Assembly (NCBI GenBank): GCA_023269615.1 | Contig: JAHFSY010000025.1 | Coordinates: 1 to 61,500, forward strand | DNA length: 61,500 bases | DNA from: Verrucomicrobiota bacterium | GTDB lineage: Bacteria > Verrucomicrobiota > Verrucomicrobiia > JABWAM01 | Direction: 5' to 3' | In this document: positions 28,088-37,560 of the stretch, piece by piece | Numbering within the stretch: the stretch's first letter is position 1 | How the letters are laid out: each line of letters starts with the position of its first letter | Notes under the pieces: generated by a model | What the model saw: the letters and a program-made list of their open reading frames with translations, nothing else | Databases searched by the model: none | What the model was told of the DNA's origin: nothing | Translations under genes and position numbers: made by a program

Positions 28088-28849
28088 ATGAAAGCCCATT
28101 CCATCGATTGTGCAAAGAACACGGTTCTTCCCCTCGCCATTGCGGTGATTCTGCTGGGCGTCATGGGTTGCGGAAAAACGAGCGAAGGCCAGGCGTCCGC
28201 TCCAAAGACTCCCGTTGCGAAGCCGAAGGATGATGATTTTTTAAAGGACAACGAGAGCGCCACGCCCGAGGAAAAGCGATTTCTCCAGGCGGGAAAACCC
28301 TTCGCCGTCGCGCTGGCGGGACGGAAATACGATGGATTGTACAAGCAGTTTTCCAGTCATGCCCGGGCACACATGTCCATGAACCAGTTTGATCCGGCGA
28401 AGGACGACGGGGCGTTCGAGCAGAATGAAAAAAATCCGATGACGGATGTGACGGCTGAAAAATTCGCCGAGCTCATGAAGAAGGTCGAGGAGCTGCATGG
28501 GATGCCACGCGGGGTCAGGATGCTTTCGGTGTATTCGACCGACCACGGGGTGCTGACGCGCACCAGCAAGGAGCAGACCGCCGCGCTGGATTCCATGTTC
28601 GCGATCGGCGCCATGCCGGAATCCACCCCCATGGACATCCGTCGCGCCAGCCTGCGCGGACAGATCAAGACCGAGCTCACGCCCGAGGAACTCGAGAAAG
28701 CGGCCAAGGATGCCGGCGTGACGGTGGAGGATTTGAAGAAGAACCCCGATTTCGAGCCCTATTTTAATTTCAAGATCGTCCTTGTCGAGGAGGGTGGACA
28801 GTTGAAAGTCGGTTATTTCGAGTTTCTGCCGCCCTCCATGATGGATTGA
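28088..28849 (+). CDS. putative lipoprotein
   Basis: The protein has 253 residues from ATG 28088. A hydrophobic stretch LPLAIAVILLGVMGCG ends in a lipobox-like V-M-G-C, so the mature N-terminus would be a lipidated Cys. The body is highly charged, with helices near 70-190 and a strand pair at the end (FKIVLVEEGGQLKVGYFEFLP). No known domain is recognised. It probably works with the preceding barrel protein. Confidence 0.65.
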   Translation: MKAHSIDCAKNTVLPLAIAVILLGVMGCGKTSEGQASAPKTPVAKPKDDDFLKDNESATPEEKRFLQAGKPFAVALAGRKYDGLYKQFSSHARAHMSMNQFDPAKDDGAFEQNEKNPMTDVTAEKFAELMKKVEELHGMPRGVRMLSVYSTDHGVLTRTSKEQTAALDSMFAIGAMPESTPMDIRRASLRGQIKTELTPEELEKAAKDAGVTVEDLKKNPDFEPYFNFKIVLVEEGGQLKVGYFEFLPPSMMD

Positions 28850-28856
28850 CTTTGGT

Positions 28857-28928
28857 TTGTAGGAGCCGATGCCATCGGCGACCGGGGATGGGCACGCGCG
28901 GAGATCGCCGATGGCATCGGCTCCTACA
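28857..28928. repeat. REP-like palindromic element, family A copy 2
   Basis: Arms at 28858-28881 and 28905-28928 are perfect 24-base inverted repeats beginning TGTAGGAGCCGATGCCATCG. Relative to the copy at 55017-55109, the inner hairpin reads CCGATG-C-CATCGG instead of CCGCTG-T-CAGCGG, a compensated change. It lies downstream of the lipoprotein gene. Confidence 0.85.
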
Positions 28929-29106
28929 GTCCAGAAAGCAAATCCGTACGCCCCGCATAAATATCAAACTCCCATTTGACAGCCCGAAGTCTTGTGTTAA
29001 CTTGCGGTATCCTGAGTGTTTCACTCGATGAAGTGCGAGGGGCAAGGCCAGGTGGGCGGTTGGTGGGGACGTCCCGCTGACAGGGAATATTCAACCAAGG
29101 AAATTC

Positions 29107-29448
29107 ATGAAAGCTGCTCAGAAAGACACGTCCGGTATTTTTGATTCCATTCTGGTCCATTTCAACGATGACAAGGCCCGTTTTGATTCCACACACCTCA
29201 AAGTGGATCGCTCCATCATCACGGTGCCAACCGCCTGGCAGCTCAAGCCGATGACGGAAGTCAGCCTGAAATTGCAGCCTCCCGCCAAACAGCGAAAAAA
29301 GGGCCGTCCCATCGAATGTCATGGCATCATCGTCGCCTGCCGTCCCCAGAAAAAGAAGGGCCACTTCCACGTGGACCTGCTTGTCACCGACCTCCCCACG
29401 CGTCACGCATCCACGCTCAAGAAACTGGCCGCGTCGCCGGCGATCTAA
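29107..29448 (+). CDS. small PilZ-like protein
   Basis: The protein has 113 residues and no signal peptide. It has a beta-rich middle (VPTAWQLKPMTEVSLKLQPP, then IECHGIIVACRPQKKKGHFH, then VDLLVTDLP). That order of strands resembles PilZ domains, but the N-terminal RxxxR and the D/N-x-S-x-x-G c-di-GMP motifs are not evident, so it may be a non-binding PilZ-like fold. The upstream region has an AACCAAGGAAATTC ribosome site. Confidence 0.5.
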   Translation: MKAAQKDTSGIFDSILVHFNDDKARFDSTHLKVDRSIITVPTAWQLKPMTEVSLKLQPPAKQRKKGRPIECHGIIVACRPQKKKGHFHVDLLVTDLPTRHASTLKKLAASPAI

Positions 29449-29533
29449 CGGATGGCATGAGTGAAATGGGTGGATGATCCGTCTTCGACTCGGGTCAGGT
29501 TGCAACGCATGGTTTGAATCCCCCGCAATGAAA

Positions 29534-30304
29534 CTATTGCGGTTCGCCGATTGGGCCGGGATCCCAGGAGTAAAACCAGATGCTGACGCCGGTCTGGGAT
29601 TTTGGTTTGACGCCGCTGATGTGACCATCAAGGTAACACATGTTTGCGCGCTTGCCTGGATGACGAAAGCTATGTCCGGAGCTGGGGCATGTCGGGGCCT
29701 CGAGCAAGGGGACATCGTCAAGGTCATATAGGAATTGTGGTATGTCATAACCTGCATTGTTGATGTCGGTGATAAAGGGCGTCAACGAGCGGCTGCCGGG
29801 GGAGGTTCCGTTGGGCCCCAGGGTTGGATCCTGGGACCACTTTCGGGTCGTGGCCGGGGGTGAATAGTTGTACCTGTTGAAATCCCAGTTGATGGCGTAG
29901 CTCTTGAAAGTGGTCGGGTTTTCATAGAAGGTCGACGGGTAAGATATGACGCTAAACGGGTCGGCGATGCGTTTTTCAGACGGGCATTTCAGCACCTTGT
30001 AACGCATGATTGTTGCGCCGCTGTAGTCCCGGTCGGCCACCAGACCGCCAAGATACTTTCCTGATCCCAGTGGGGCGACCCAATACGTGTTTGGAATCCG
30101 ATCGTCGTTGTTTTCGGCATAGAGGGCAAACGCAAGGTAGATCTGCCGCAGGTTGCTGATGCACGCCGCAGAATTTGCAACTGCCTTGGCGCTTTTCAGC
30201 GATGGCAGCAAGAGTGCCGACAGGATCGAGATGATCGCCAGGACCACCAGCAATTCCACCAGCGTGAACGCGTTTTTGTTCTGGAAACTTCGTTTTGTTT
30301 TCAT
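29534..30304 (-). CDS. type II pseudopilin, H-X9-DG type
   Basis: The protein has 256 residues with a canonical prepilin N-terminus: a short basic leader, then AFTLVELLVVLAIISILSAL, cleaved before Phe and methylated by the prepilin peptidase. The globular part has NLRQIYLAFALYAENNDDRIP, a Cys pair, and the C-terminal SFRHPGKRANMCYLDGHISG (the H-X9-DG signature). Such proteins are highly expanded in PVC bacteria and probably form a surface or secretion pseudopilus. It diverges from the AAA+ regulator with a 185-base gap containing the TGACRTCA boxes. Confidence 0.92.
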   Translation of the reverse strand: MKTKRSFQNKNAFTLVELLVVLAIISILSALLLPSLKSAKAVANSAACISNLRQIYLAFALYAENNDDRIPNTYWVAPLGSGKYLGGLVADRDYSGATIMRYKVLKCPSEKRIADPFSVISYPSTFYENPTTFKSYAINWDFNRYNYSPPATTRKWSQDPTLGPNGTSPGSRSLTPFITDINNAGYDIPQFLYDLDDVPLLEAPTCPSSGHSFRHPGKRANMCYLDGHISGVKPKSQTGVSIWFYSWDPGPIGEPQ

Positions 30305-30462
30305 GGTTGCATCCTCCGCGCGCTCCGGTTGCGCGCTGCCATGACGAAAGCAAAACTCATGCCAATATACTGAATGCCTCCGTGGCGAATTCAGGAGAAC
30401 TTGCCCATGCTCTGAATCAACGATTGCGGGTGATGCATCTTTCGGGTTTGGACTTTTATGTT

Positions 30463-30505
30463 TGACATCATCAAGATTGACGTCATTTAATGTTGTTTGA
30501 TGTCA
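30463..30505. promoter_or_regulatory. three TGACRTCA-type boxes at the regulator start
   Basis: TGACATCA at 30463-30470, TGACGTCA (a perfect palindrome) at 30478-30485 and TGATGTCA (inverse of the first) at 30498-30505. The third overlaps the codons between the two possible start ATGs at 30490 and 30505. The arrangement suggests an operator for autoregulation of the AAA+ regulator or for the divergent pseudopilin gene. Function is inferred from position and symmetry only. Confidence 0.45.
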
Positions 30506-32778
30506 TGAAAGAGAAATCTGATTTGCATTCGGTGATTGATGCAATCTTGCGCGGTGATCTTGCAGCGGTGCAGAAAATTGTCCGCGACATTCCGTCCGAA
30601 GATCCTCGGCACAACCATTTCTCCGCCCTGCTCCTGTTCAAGCGGCAAACCCGTTCGACGGTGGAAGACGACGTGAAGGCGTCTCAGACCTTGTCGGCCG
30701 CCATGGCCGTGCCCCCCGACGACCAGGAGTTGCTGTCAGCACTCCTGTTTGCAGCCTTGAAATTTGCCATCAGCACGAACCAGCGGGACGAAATGAGGCG
30801 GGTTTTCTCCCGTCTGGAGGGGCTCAGTGATCAATCTCCCACGCTTCGTTGCCGCCTGTTGACCAGGCTGGCTGAGTGGAGCATGGCGCAACTGGAAGGA
30901 AATCACGATCGCCAGTTTGCGGCACTGACTGCGGCCATTGATTTGTTGCGAAAAAACAAAGGGCCGATATGGGCGGCATTGATGGAGTTGCGGACCGTTG
31001 ATGTGATCATGAATGATGATTTCGCACGTGCCGAGCAGGACATCAAGGAGCTCGAACCGCACCATGACACCGCATTCTTGAAGTCCTCCTTGTATTATTT
31101 CACGGGAAGGATTCAAGAGGGGCTTGAGGTGCTCAAAACCGTCCAGGATGAAAAGACCGTGCTCCTCCAGGGGGCAGTCCTTATGCTCAAGGCCAGGCGT
31201 TTTTCGGAGGCAAACGACTGCATGGATCGTCTCCGGGCGCTGCATCTGCCGGTTGACTGTTTTGAAAGCGTGCTTGCCATCGAAAGCCTGGCCAAACACG
31301 ATATTGGGAAGGCGCGGGTTCATAACCAGCGCGCGATCGTTGCAGCCGAAGCATTTCGCCCGGAAGCAAGGCGTTCACATCTCTACATGCTTGCATGGGT
31401 CGAACTTGCGGCGGCGGATGCGGTTTTGGCGCGAACCATTTTAACCCAGATCGATCCCACGGGAGCGGCATCCTATCTGCATGCCGAGTGGGCCCGTCTT
31501 CACCTGCTGGAAGGGGACGATGTGCGGGCTGCAGCGCACTTCAGGATGTTGCTCGACAAAGGCATTCCAGAGCTCGTGGAGGACAAGTTGCGATTCGCCT
31601 ACGAAATTTCGGCCCAGCGGCTGAGTCGCCTGTGGATGCTGGCCCAGAAAGCAGGGCCCATTCCTTCTCCGAAACCCACATCACCCCGCACGCCATCCTT
31701 GACGAGGACTTCCGATGAAGCGCGCGAGCGTGTCCGTCTGATCGGGGATTCAACCGCCATGAGGGATCTCACCGCAATGATCACCCGGATTGCGCCCTTG
31801 GAAACCACGGTGCTCATCACGGGGGAAACCGGCACAGGCAAGGAAGTGGTCGCCCGCCTGCTCCACGAGTTGAGCCCACGCGCAGGGAATCCATTCATCG
31901 CAGTGAACTGCGGGTCCCTCTCCGAGCAGCTCATCGAGTCCGATCTGTTTGGACACAAGAAGGGCTCCTTCACGGGCGCGAACGAGGATCGCCAGGGTTT
32001 GTTTCAAGCGGCGGGAATGGGGACCATCTTTCTGGACGAGATCAATGTCATGTCAACCCGTCTCCAGGCAGCCTTGTTGCGCGTGATCGAGTACGGCGAA
32101 ATTCGCCCGCTCGGGAGCGACCGGCTTGTCCGGAATCGCGCCCGCATCCTGGCTGCCAGCAACGAATCTCTGGACGCGAGGATCAAGGACCACTCATTCA
32201 GATCCGACCTCTATTTTCGACTGACGAAGCTGCACCTGATGATTCCCCCGCTCAGGGAGAGAAAGGAGGACATCCCCGTGCTGTGTCGTCATTTCCTGCG
32301 AGAGCTGCTCGGCGGTGCGCCGTTCGTCCTGTGCCATGATTTTCTGGAGGAATTGAAGGCGCATGCGTGGCCGGGAAATGTGCGCGAATTAAAAAACAAG
32401 CTTGAGACCATGATCCTGTTTGCCGGGGAGCATCTTACATTTGATGGAAGGTTGTTCACCCGGATCAGGGGGCAGGTCGCTTCGGACAAGGCGGAGGAGC
32501 CCATTGCCAGGGAAATTGCCTCGGTGGGGAGGGGTGCGTCCGAAACGATGGTGAGAATTTTGGACAAGCGTCAACACCTTCGTGAACTCTTTCAAAAACA
32601 CCAACGGCTCACACAAATGGAGGTGGTTCAAAGGCTTGGATGCGCCCCGAACACAGCCAAAAAATATCTGAAGGAGCTCATGGGGGAAGGAGTCATCCGC
32701 CGGGTCAGCACTTCCGGCAATTTATGCACATCGTTCTTTGTGCACCAGGATGCGGAAAGGCGGTTGCCCATGCCTTGA
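30490..32778 (+). CDS. AAA+ transcriptional regulator of the sigma-54 activator type with TPR-like N-terminal half
   Basis: The protein has 762 residues. The first 400 are helical repeats resembling TPRs (SEANDCMDRLRALHL, RAAAHFRMLLDKGIP), with no receiver, PAS or GAF domain. The AAA+ domain has Walker A G445-E-T-G-T-G-K, the sigma-54 loop GSFTGA near residue 493 (Ser in place of the usual Ala), Walker B TIFLDEINVM, and the arginine-finger stretch FRSDLYFRLTKLHLMIPPLR. The C-terminus is a winged-helix-like domain (LTQMEVVQRLGCAPNTAKKY) rather than the Fis-type helix. It reads like a ligand-sensing activator. The start could also be ATG 30505. The secreted enzyme downstream is a plausible target. 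Confidence 0.88.
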   Translation: MLFDVMKEKSDLHSVIDAILRGDLAAVQKIVRDIPSEDPRHNHFSALLLFKRQTRSTVEDDVKASQTLSAAMAVPPDDQELLSALLFAALKFAISTNQRDEMRRVFSRLEGLSDQSPTLRCRLLTRLAEWSMAQLEGNHDRQFAALTAAIDLLRKNKGPIWAALMELRTVDVIMNDDFARAEQDIKELEPHHDTAFLKSSLYYFTGRIQEGLEVLKTVQDEKTVLLQGAVLMLKARRFSEANDCMDRLRALHLPVDCFESVLAIESLAKHDIGKARVHNQRAIVAAEAFRPEARRSHLYMLAWVELAAADAVLARTILTQIDPTGAASYLHAEWARLHLLEGDDVRAAAHFRMLLDKGIPELVEDKLRFAYEISAQRLSRLWMLAQKAGPIPSPKPTSPRTPSLTRTSDEARERVRLIGDSTAMRDLTAMITRIAPLETTVLITGETGTGKEVVARLLHELSPRAGNPFIAVNCGSLSEQLIESDLFGHKKGSFTGANEDRQGLFQAAGMGTIFLDEINVMSTRLQAALLRVIEYGEIRPLGSDRLVRNRARILAASNESLDARIKDHSFRSDLYFRLTKLHLMIPPLRERKEDIPVLCRHFLRELLGGAPFVLCHDFLEELKAHAWPGNVRELKNKLETMILFAGEHLTFDGRLFTRIRGQVASDKAEEPIAREIASVGRGASETMVRILDKRQHLRELFQKHQRLTQMEVVQRLGCAPNTAKKYLKELMGEGVIRRVSTSGNLCTSFFVHQDAERRLPMP

Positions 32779-32934
32779 GTGGTTTCCAACCTTGCTGCCA
32801 GAGGTCCTGTCGGGGATAAATGTGACATGCAGGTGCCGAAAGGTATTGGTTTTGGAGTGGAACCCATTGATAACCTGAAAGTGCGAATTCAATAAGAAAT
32901 TTTTTCGATCAACAACCCGCCACAGCCACGTCTC

Positions 32935-35900
32935 ATGAAACCCCCCGAGCCTTCCTCCCCGTCTTCCCCGGTCCCGTGGATTTTCATCATCGCCCTGGCA
33001 TTGGCCGGCAGCTTCGTCATCATGGAAGGCCGCGCCAGCCATCCCCCGAATGCATACCCATCCGGATCGTGGTGGGAACCGGTTTCGACCAATGGAATGA
33101 ACCGCGTCGCGCTTCGTTCGGTGCTGGGCGCCTCGGCCGATGAATGGAAGATGACGGGCAAGTACACGGTCACCGGGGATGGCTCGTTTGGAAGGGACGC
33201 GATCACGGCAGGGGAAGGCAATCTCGTCATGGATCGCGCCTCACCCGTGAGTGGCGACCGCGAAATTCGCGCGCGCGTGCGCCTGCGCAGCAATCTTTCG
33301 CCCTCGGTGTTCGCCACTTTTTCTGTGGCAAAAAAAAATGCGGACGATCCGGGCCTGCAACTCACAGTTTCGAGTGGAAAGGATGCGAATTACGTCCACT
33401 GCGCCCCGACGCTGGCCGGCAAACCGCTTCATAACATCGAGGCGCTGACCTCCAATCTCAACTGGAACGTCCCGTTCTCAAACGCGTTCTACTATTATCT
33501 CAAGGCCTATCCCCAGGCATTGCCGGGATGGGAACAGCGTTATCGCGAGCAGATCGAGGAGGCGATGTCGCGCCTGCCCGACGAGGAACACAAATGGGTG
33601 GACCTCCGAGCCGAGCTGCGCAAGGGCTCCGTGGCCGTCTGGATGGAGGACCGCCTCGTCGTGTGGAAGGAGGACCCGGCGTTTGATCCCGCAGGCATGA
33701 TGCGCATCGACCTCACCGCGGGCGTCCAGCTCGACTCGTTTTCCGCGACTCCGCTCACGCCCGCGTCCAAGGGATTTTTACCCGTGCCGCTGGGGGGCTA
33801 TTACAACTCGCCAACGATGATGGACGATTCCCCGGTGAGTTCCGAGTCGCTGCCGCCTCCGGACCAGGTTGTGAAGGTGAAGGACGTTCCGTTTATTTTT
33901 TCGGGAGTCAACAACGAGGGCAACAATAACATCGATGTCGGGCAAAGTCTGTTCCGCGAGGCCAACACGGCAGGCTATATCAAGGCCGGGCCGCAAACCG
34001 GCAGGTGGTGTGGTTCCACGCGGCGCGATCCCGCGCGCATCCAGCTCCGGCTCCGCAATGGACAGTATGATGCCCTCTACGTCGTTGCCGCCTCGGATGG
34101 AAGGCGGAACACCGTCCCGCTTCTCTCCGCCATGTTCTACCGTCCCGACGCCGGTTTCAGTGAAACGTACGAGACACGCGTGCCACTCGCCACAGCTGAC
34201 AGCTCGGAGGCCACACCCCTTCCCGTTGCGCTCAGCAATGGGCGGAAGATCAATTTGTGGCTCGTCAAAATTCCGCTCGATCCCGGCGCCCTTTCATCCT
34301 TCGCCGATCTTGATATCATCGAGGTCGAGCTGACGAAAAAAGTCTATCAATATCGCAACTATCCCGACCCGATCACCTATGGCTGGCACCAGGGTGGCCT
34401 GCCTTCCTCGGTTCACGTGTTCGCGCTCACGCTGGGCGAAGTGCCTGTCGGATTTTCATGGGAGCCGGACAAGTTCGGCCATGTGTGGGTGACGCCCGAG
34501 GTTCCTTCCTACACGGCGACGCTCACGAACCGCACCGATGTGGCGCAGAGCGGCAAGCTCACCGTGACGTGGAAGAGTTACGACGGCACCGACACCGCGA
34601 CGCAGGAGGTTCCTGTGAACGTGCCGGCGGGACAATCCGCGCCGGCGAAGGTTTCCATTCCCGTGAAGCTGAATGGCTATTACGATGTGAGCGCGGCGCT
34701 GGATATCGCCGGGCAGAAATGGACAGAGAAGCGCTCGCTCACACGGCTCGCGCCCGACACGCGCTCGGTGAAATGGACGGAGGGCAAGGGTGCGATGTTC
34801 GGGTATTGGAGCTACGGCGGTGGGCATCACACACCCAAGGCGGAGTACCATTATGATCTCATGACGCTGGCCGGTGCCCGGGCGGGGATGACTCCGTACT
34901 GCCCGCCGCTTACCGAACTGGTGAAGAAGCACTGGGGGAAGGTGCAGAGCTCGCCCTACATCGTGGCGCCCCAGGAGTGGGCGGGGGAGGAGAAGCTTGA
35001 CCCTGAGAAGGTTGAAAAGTTCAAGCAGGAGATCATCAAGAACGTGAATACGTGGGAAAAGGATGTGCCCGTGGAGATGAGAACCGACCACATTGATTAC
35101 TATGCGGAAGCGCAGATCAGCCCGCGTCTTTCGGCCGGCAACTTCCCCGAATACTGGAACGGCGAGCCGTTCGTTTATACAGCCGAGGAAAAGCAGAGGT
35201 TGAAGATGTTCATGGAAACATCGCGCATCGCCTCGGAGACGATTCGCGCGGCTTTTCCCGGGCGGAAATGCATCATCGAATACGGCGATCCGCTCTTCCC
35301 CATTCCGCTGCTTCGCGCCGGGTTTCCGAAGGAACTCATTGATGGCTCCGGCCTGGACGTGCCCAGCTTCGAGCGGTTGCCCGAGATGCAACTCAAGGAC
35401 AATGCGATTCATCGCCTCTACCAGTTGAAGAAGGAATACGAGAAGGTGGGAATCCTCAAGCCCCAGCTCAACGCCGTTGAGGGGACCTTCGTTCCCACGG
35501 AACCCGGCTCATGCACCTGGCGTGAGCAGATGGATTACTACACGCGCTGGAACCTGATTGACATGGCGTATGGCGTGGATCGTTTCTACGCGGGCTGGTT
35601 CGCGTTTGATTGCGGCAACTATTATGGCGCGGAACATTACGGCGGTTGCGGCATCCAGCGGCGCATCCCGTATTGCGATCCCAAGCCGGCCTATGCCGCG
35701 TTTGCCACGATGACCGACAAGCTCAACGAGGCCAACTTCGATGGATGGCTGAAGACGGGCTCGCTCTCCACCTACTGCCTGCGTTTCAAGCATGCGACGC
35801 GCGGGAATATCTACGCGCTCTGGACGCTCCGCGGCAAACGTCCCGTGACGATCACGCTCACTGCGGACGCCACGGTGGGCGTCACCGATTGCATGAACAA

Positions 35901-37116
35901 TACGAAGGAAGTCGCCAGCAAGGACAAGAAGGTCACCGTGATGACCGATCCCTCCGTGATTTACATCACGAACGGCGACATCGCATCCGTCTCGGTCGGC
36001 GAACAGGACAACTCGGATTCCACGCTCACGCCCGGCGCTGTCGAGGTGGCCGACCTGGGCGATGGCTCGTGGCATTATACGCCACGCCACGATGAGGTTT
36101 ATGAAAACAACCACTGGGGCTTTTATCCGGCCGCCGGCAAATTCAGTGCGACGGTCGGGGAGGATCCGGTGAAGGGACGCGTGCTGTTCTCAAAACTGGA
36201 GAAGCAGGACAAGGTGCGCGAGCTGATGCCATGGTACAGCGTGCTCAAGCCTTCGCACCCGATCCGCTTGAAAGGCGCGCCGTCGCACATCGGCATATGG
36301 GCCCGCGGCGCGAGCGACTGGGGACGTGTGATCTACATCATGCGCGACGACAAGGGCGAGCGCTGGATCAGCATCGGGACGAAAGATGATTACAACTGCG
36401 ACGACACCCATTCGTGGAGCGCGTTCAATTATGACGGCTGGCGCTACCTGCGCTTCGAGCTGCCGGGGCACGTCGGCTACGACAGCTTCCGCAAGCTGGG
36501 CACAACATGGTGGGGCTCCAGCGCCACCGCCGCCTGCTCTCCTTCCGGTAAACCCGAGGGCGACAACATTGTGGACCTGCCGCTAACCCTTGAGGAAATC
36601 ATCGTTGAGCAACGCAGTCACATTCTGCACGTGAACGACGTCCAGCCCGTGCCGTCGGACACCATCGCCCTTGGCAAACTGTACGTCGAATACGAGAAGC
36701 CGGAAGATGCGACGAATGATGCCGTGGAGCTGAGCCGCATGCGCATGCCGAAACCGGAACATGTTCCCGACTTGCAGAACCCCATTGCGCAAATGCAAAA
36801 AGAAGGCGTGGGCGCGCCAACGAAATTGATCCGCCTGGCCGCCCCCGAGCACTATTACGACGGCACGCGCATGCACGTCCATTTCGAGAAAGTCCCGGGC
36901 GCAAAGACCTATCACCTCTGGGTGGGTGGTTATGAGGATGGACGCGGCGCCGTGGACATGGTCCCCGCGGATCTCAAAACCGGCGACCTCGTGACCGGCC
37001 TCCGTCCCGGCGTGAAGCTCTACTACTGGATCACCTACACGGACGCGAACGACAAGATGTCGAAGCCGTCACCCGTCCACATGGAAATTACCGTGGATAA
37101 TTTCAAGGAGAAGTGA
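32935..37116 (+). CDS. large secreted glycoside hydrolase-like protein with C-terminal Fn3-like domain
   Basis: The protein has 1393 residues with an N-terminal hydrophobic anchor (PWIFIIALALAGSFVIM). Residues of about 65-280 form a jelly-roll, LamG-like region (WKMTGKYTVTGDGSFGRDAI to IDLTAGVQLDSFSATPL). Beta-sandwich parts follow, then a TIM-barrel-like centre at about 620-960. E782 in CIIEYGDPLFP and E849 in LNAVEGTFVPTEPG are candidate acid/base and nucleophile, but this is inference. A further sandwich region and a C-terminal Fn3-like domain (about 1290-1390, TYHLWVGGYEDG) end the protein. I cannot assign a CAZy family. It lies 156 bases behind the AAA+ regulator; no sigma-54 promoter is recognisable in that gap. 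Confidence 0.7.
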   Translation: MKPPEPSSPSSPVPWIFIIALALAGSFVIMEGRASHPPNAYPSGSWWEPVSTNGMNRVALRSVLGASADEWKMTGKYTVTGDGSFGRDAITAGEGNLVMDRASPVSGDREIRARVRLRSNLSPSVFATFSVAKKNADDPGLQLTVSSGKDANYVHCAPTLAGKPLHNIEALTSNLNWNVPFSNAFYYYLKAYPQALPGWEQRYREQIEEAMSRLPDEEHKWVDLRAELRKGSVAVWMEDRLVVWKEDPAFDPAGMMRIDLTAGVQLDSFSATPLTPASKGFLPVPLGGYYNSPTMMDDSPVSSESLPPPDQVVKVKDVPFIFSGVNNEGNNNIDVGQSLFREANTAGYIKAGPQTGRWCGSTRRDPARIQLRLRNGQYDALYVVAASDGRRNTVPLLSAMFYRPDAGFSETYETRVPLATADSSEATPLPVALSNGRKINLWLVKIPLDPGALSSFADLDIIEVELTKKVYQYRNYPDPITYGWHQGGLPSSVHVFALTLGEVPVGFSWEPDKFGHVWVTPEVPSYTATLTNRTDVAQSGKLTVTWKSYDGTDTATQEVPVNVPAGQSAPAKVSIPVKLNGYYDVSAALDIAGQKWTEKRSLTRLAPDTRSVKWTEGKGAMFGYWSYGGGHHTPKAEYHYDLMTLAGARAGMTPYCPPLTELVKKHWGKVQSSPYIVAPQEWAGEEKLDPEKVEKFKQEIIKNVNTWEKDVPVEMRTDHIDYYAEAQISPRLSAGNFPEYWNGEPFVYTAEEKQRLKMFMETSRIASETIRAAFPGRKCIIEYGDPLFPIPLLRAGFPKELIDGSGLDVPSFERLPEMQLKDNAIHRLYQLKKEYEKVGILKPQLNAVEGTFVPTEPGSCTWREQMDYYTRWNLIDMAYGVDRFYAGWFAFDCGNYYGAEHYGGCGIQRRIPYCDPKPAYAAFATMTDKLNEANFDGWLKTGSLSTYCLRFKHATRGNIYALWTLRGKRPVTITLTADATVGVTDCMNNTKEVASKDKKVTVMTDPSVIYITNGDIASVSVGEQDNSDSTLTPGAVEVADLGDGSWHYTPRHDEVYENNHWGFYPAAGKFSATVGEDPVKGRVLFSKLEKQDKVRELMPWYSVLKPSHPIRLKGAPSHIGIWARGASDWGRVIYIMRDDKGERWISIGTKDDYNCDDTHSWSAFNYDGWRYLRFELPGHVGYDSFRKLGTTWWGSSATAACSPSGKPEGDNIVDLPLTLEEIIVEQRSHILHVNDVQPVPSDTIALGKLYVEYEKPEDATNDAVELSRMRMPKPEHVPDLQNPIAQMQKEGVGAPTKLIRLAAPEHYYDGTRMHVHFEKVPGAKTYHLWVGGYEDGRGAVDMVPADLKTGDLVTGLRPGVKLYYWITYTDANDKMSKPSPVHMEITVDNFKEK

Positions 37117-37160
37117 GCGGGGAGACCCTTGGTCCCGGAAGTCAGGAGCCAGGAGTCACT

Positions 37161-37190
37161 CGCCTCGCCAGAGCCTCCGGCGTAGCGCGG
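37161..37190 (-). repeat. family E repeat unit
   Basis: An inverted copy of CCGCGCTACGCCGGAGGCTT...GCGAGGCG, related to 12827-12857 and 19248-19275, in the 129-base gap between the large secreted protein and the toxin gene. Confidence 0.55.
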
Positions 37191-37245
37191 GGAATCCAGA
37201 AGGAATGCGCAGGCCTTGCGGCGAAGAGCTGTCGCGCTTTATGAC

Positions 37246-37560
37246 TCAGATGCCCAACCGAACGGCCAACTCATGGATGACCTGATTCATTTCCGTCTCG
37301 TTCAGGACACCAAGTCTTCTCTCCAATTTGACGGTGGACACTGTCTGGATTTGTTGCAGGTGAAACGCGCCGGGTTTAAGAAATGGCTTTGGAACGGAAA
37401 TCTCCCAACGATTGTCACGCAGGGAGGTGGTGTGGAGGATGACCGTGACAAGATCGAGCTCGTCGTCAGCAGGATTGTCAGTGAGGAGCAACGCAGGTCG
37501 AACTTTTGCTGCAAGCCCGAAGTCGGTCATCCAGACTTCACCCCTTGCGACTGCGGGCAT
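37246..37560 (-). CDS. MazF/PemK-type toxin
   Basis: An endoribonuclease-type toxin of 104 residues. The N-terminus MPAVARGEVWMTDFGLAAKVRPALLL carries the GEVW...RPALL block of the MazF/PemK family; VILHTTS and the conserved AFHLQQIQTVSTVKLERRLG follow. The start ATG 37560 overlaps the antitoxin end by 23 bases; a TTG at 37581 would add seven residues. Overlap and order (antitoxin first) are typical of these modules. It would cleave mRNA unless neutralised by the antitoxin. There is no sign of truncation. Confidence 0.85.
   Translation of the reverse strand: MPAVARGEVWMTDFGLAAKVRPALLLTDNPADDELDLVTVILHTTSLRDNRWEISVPKPFLKPGAFHLQQIQTVSTVKLERRLGVLNETEMNQVIHELAVRLGI

Noticed and set aside
32779..32934. 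sigma-54 promoter before the large secreted enzyme
   Set aside because: No TGGCAC-N5-TTGCW-like element can be read in the 156-base gap, so direct activation by the AAA+ regulator remains only a possibility.
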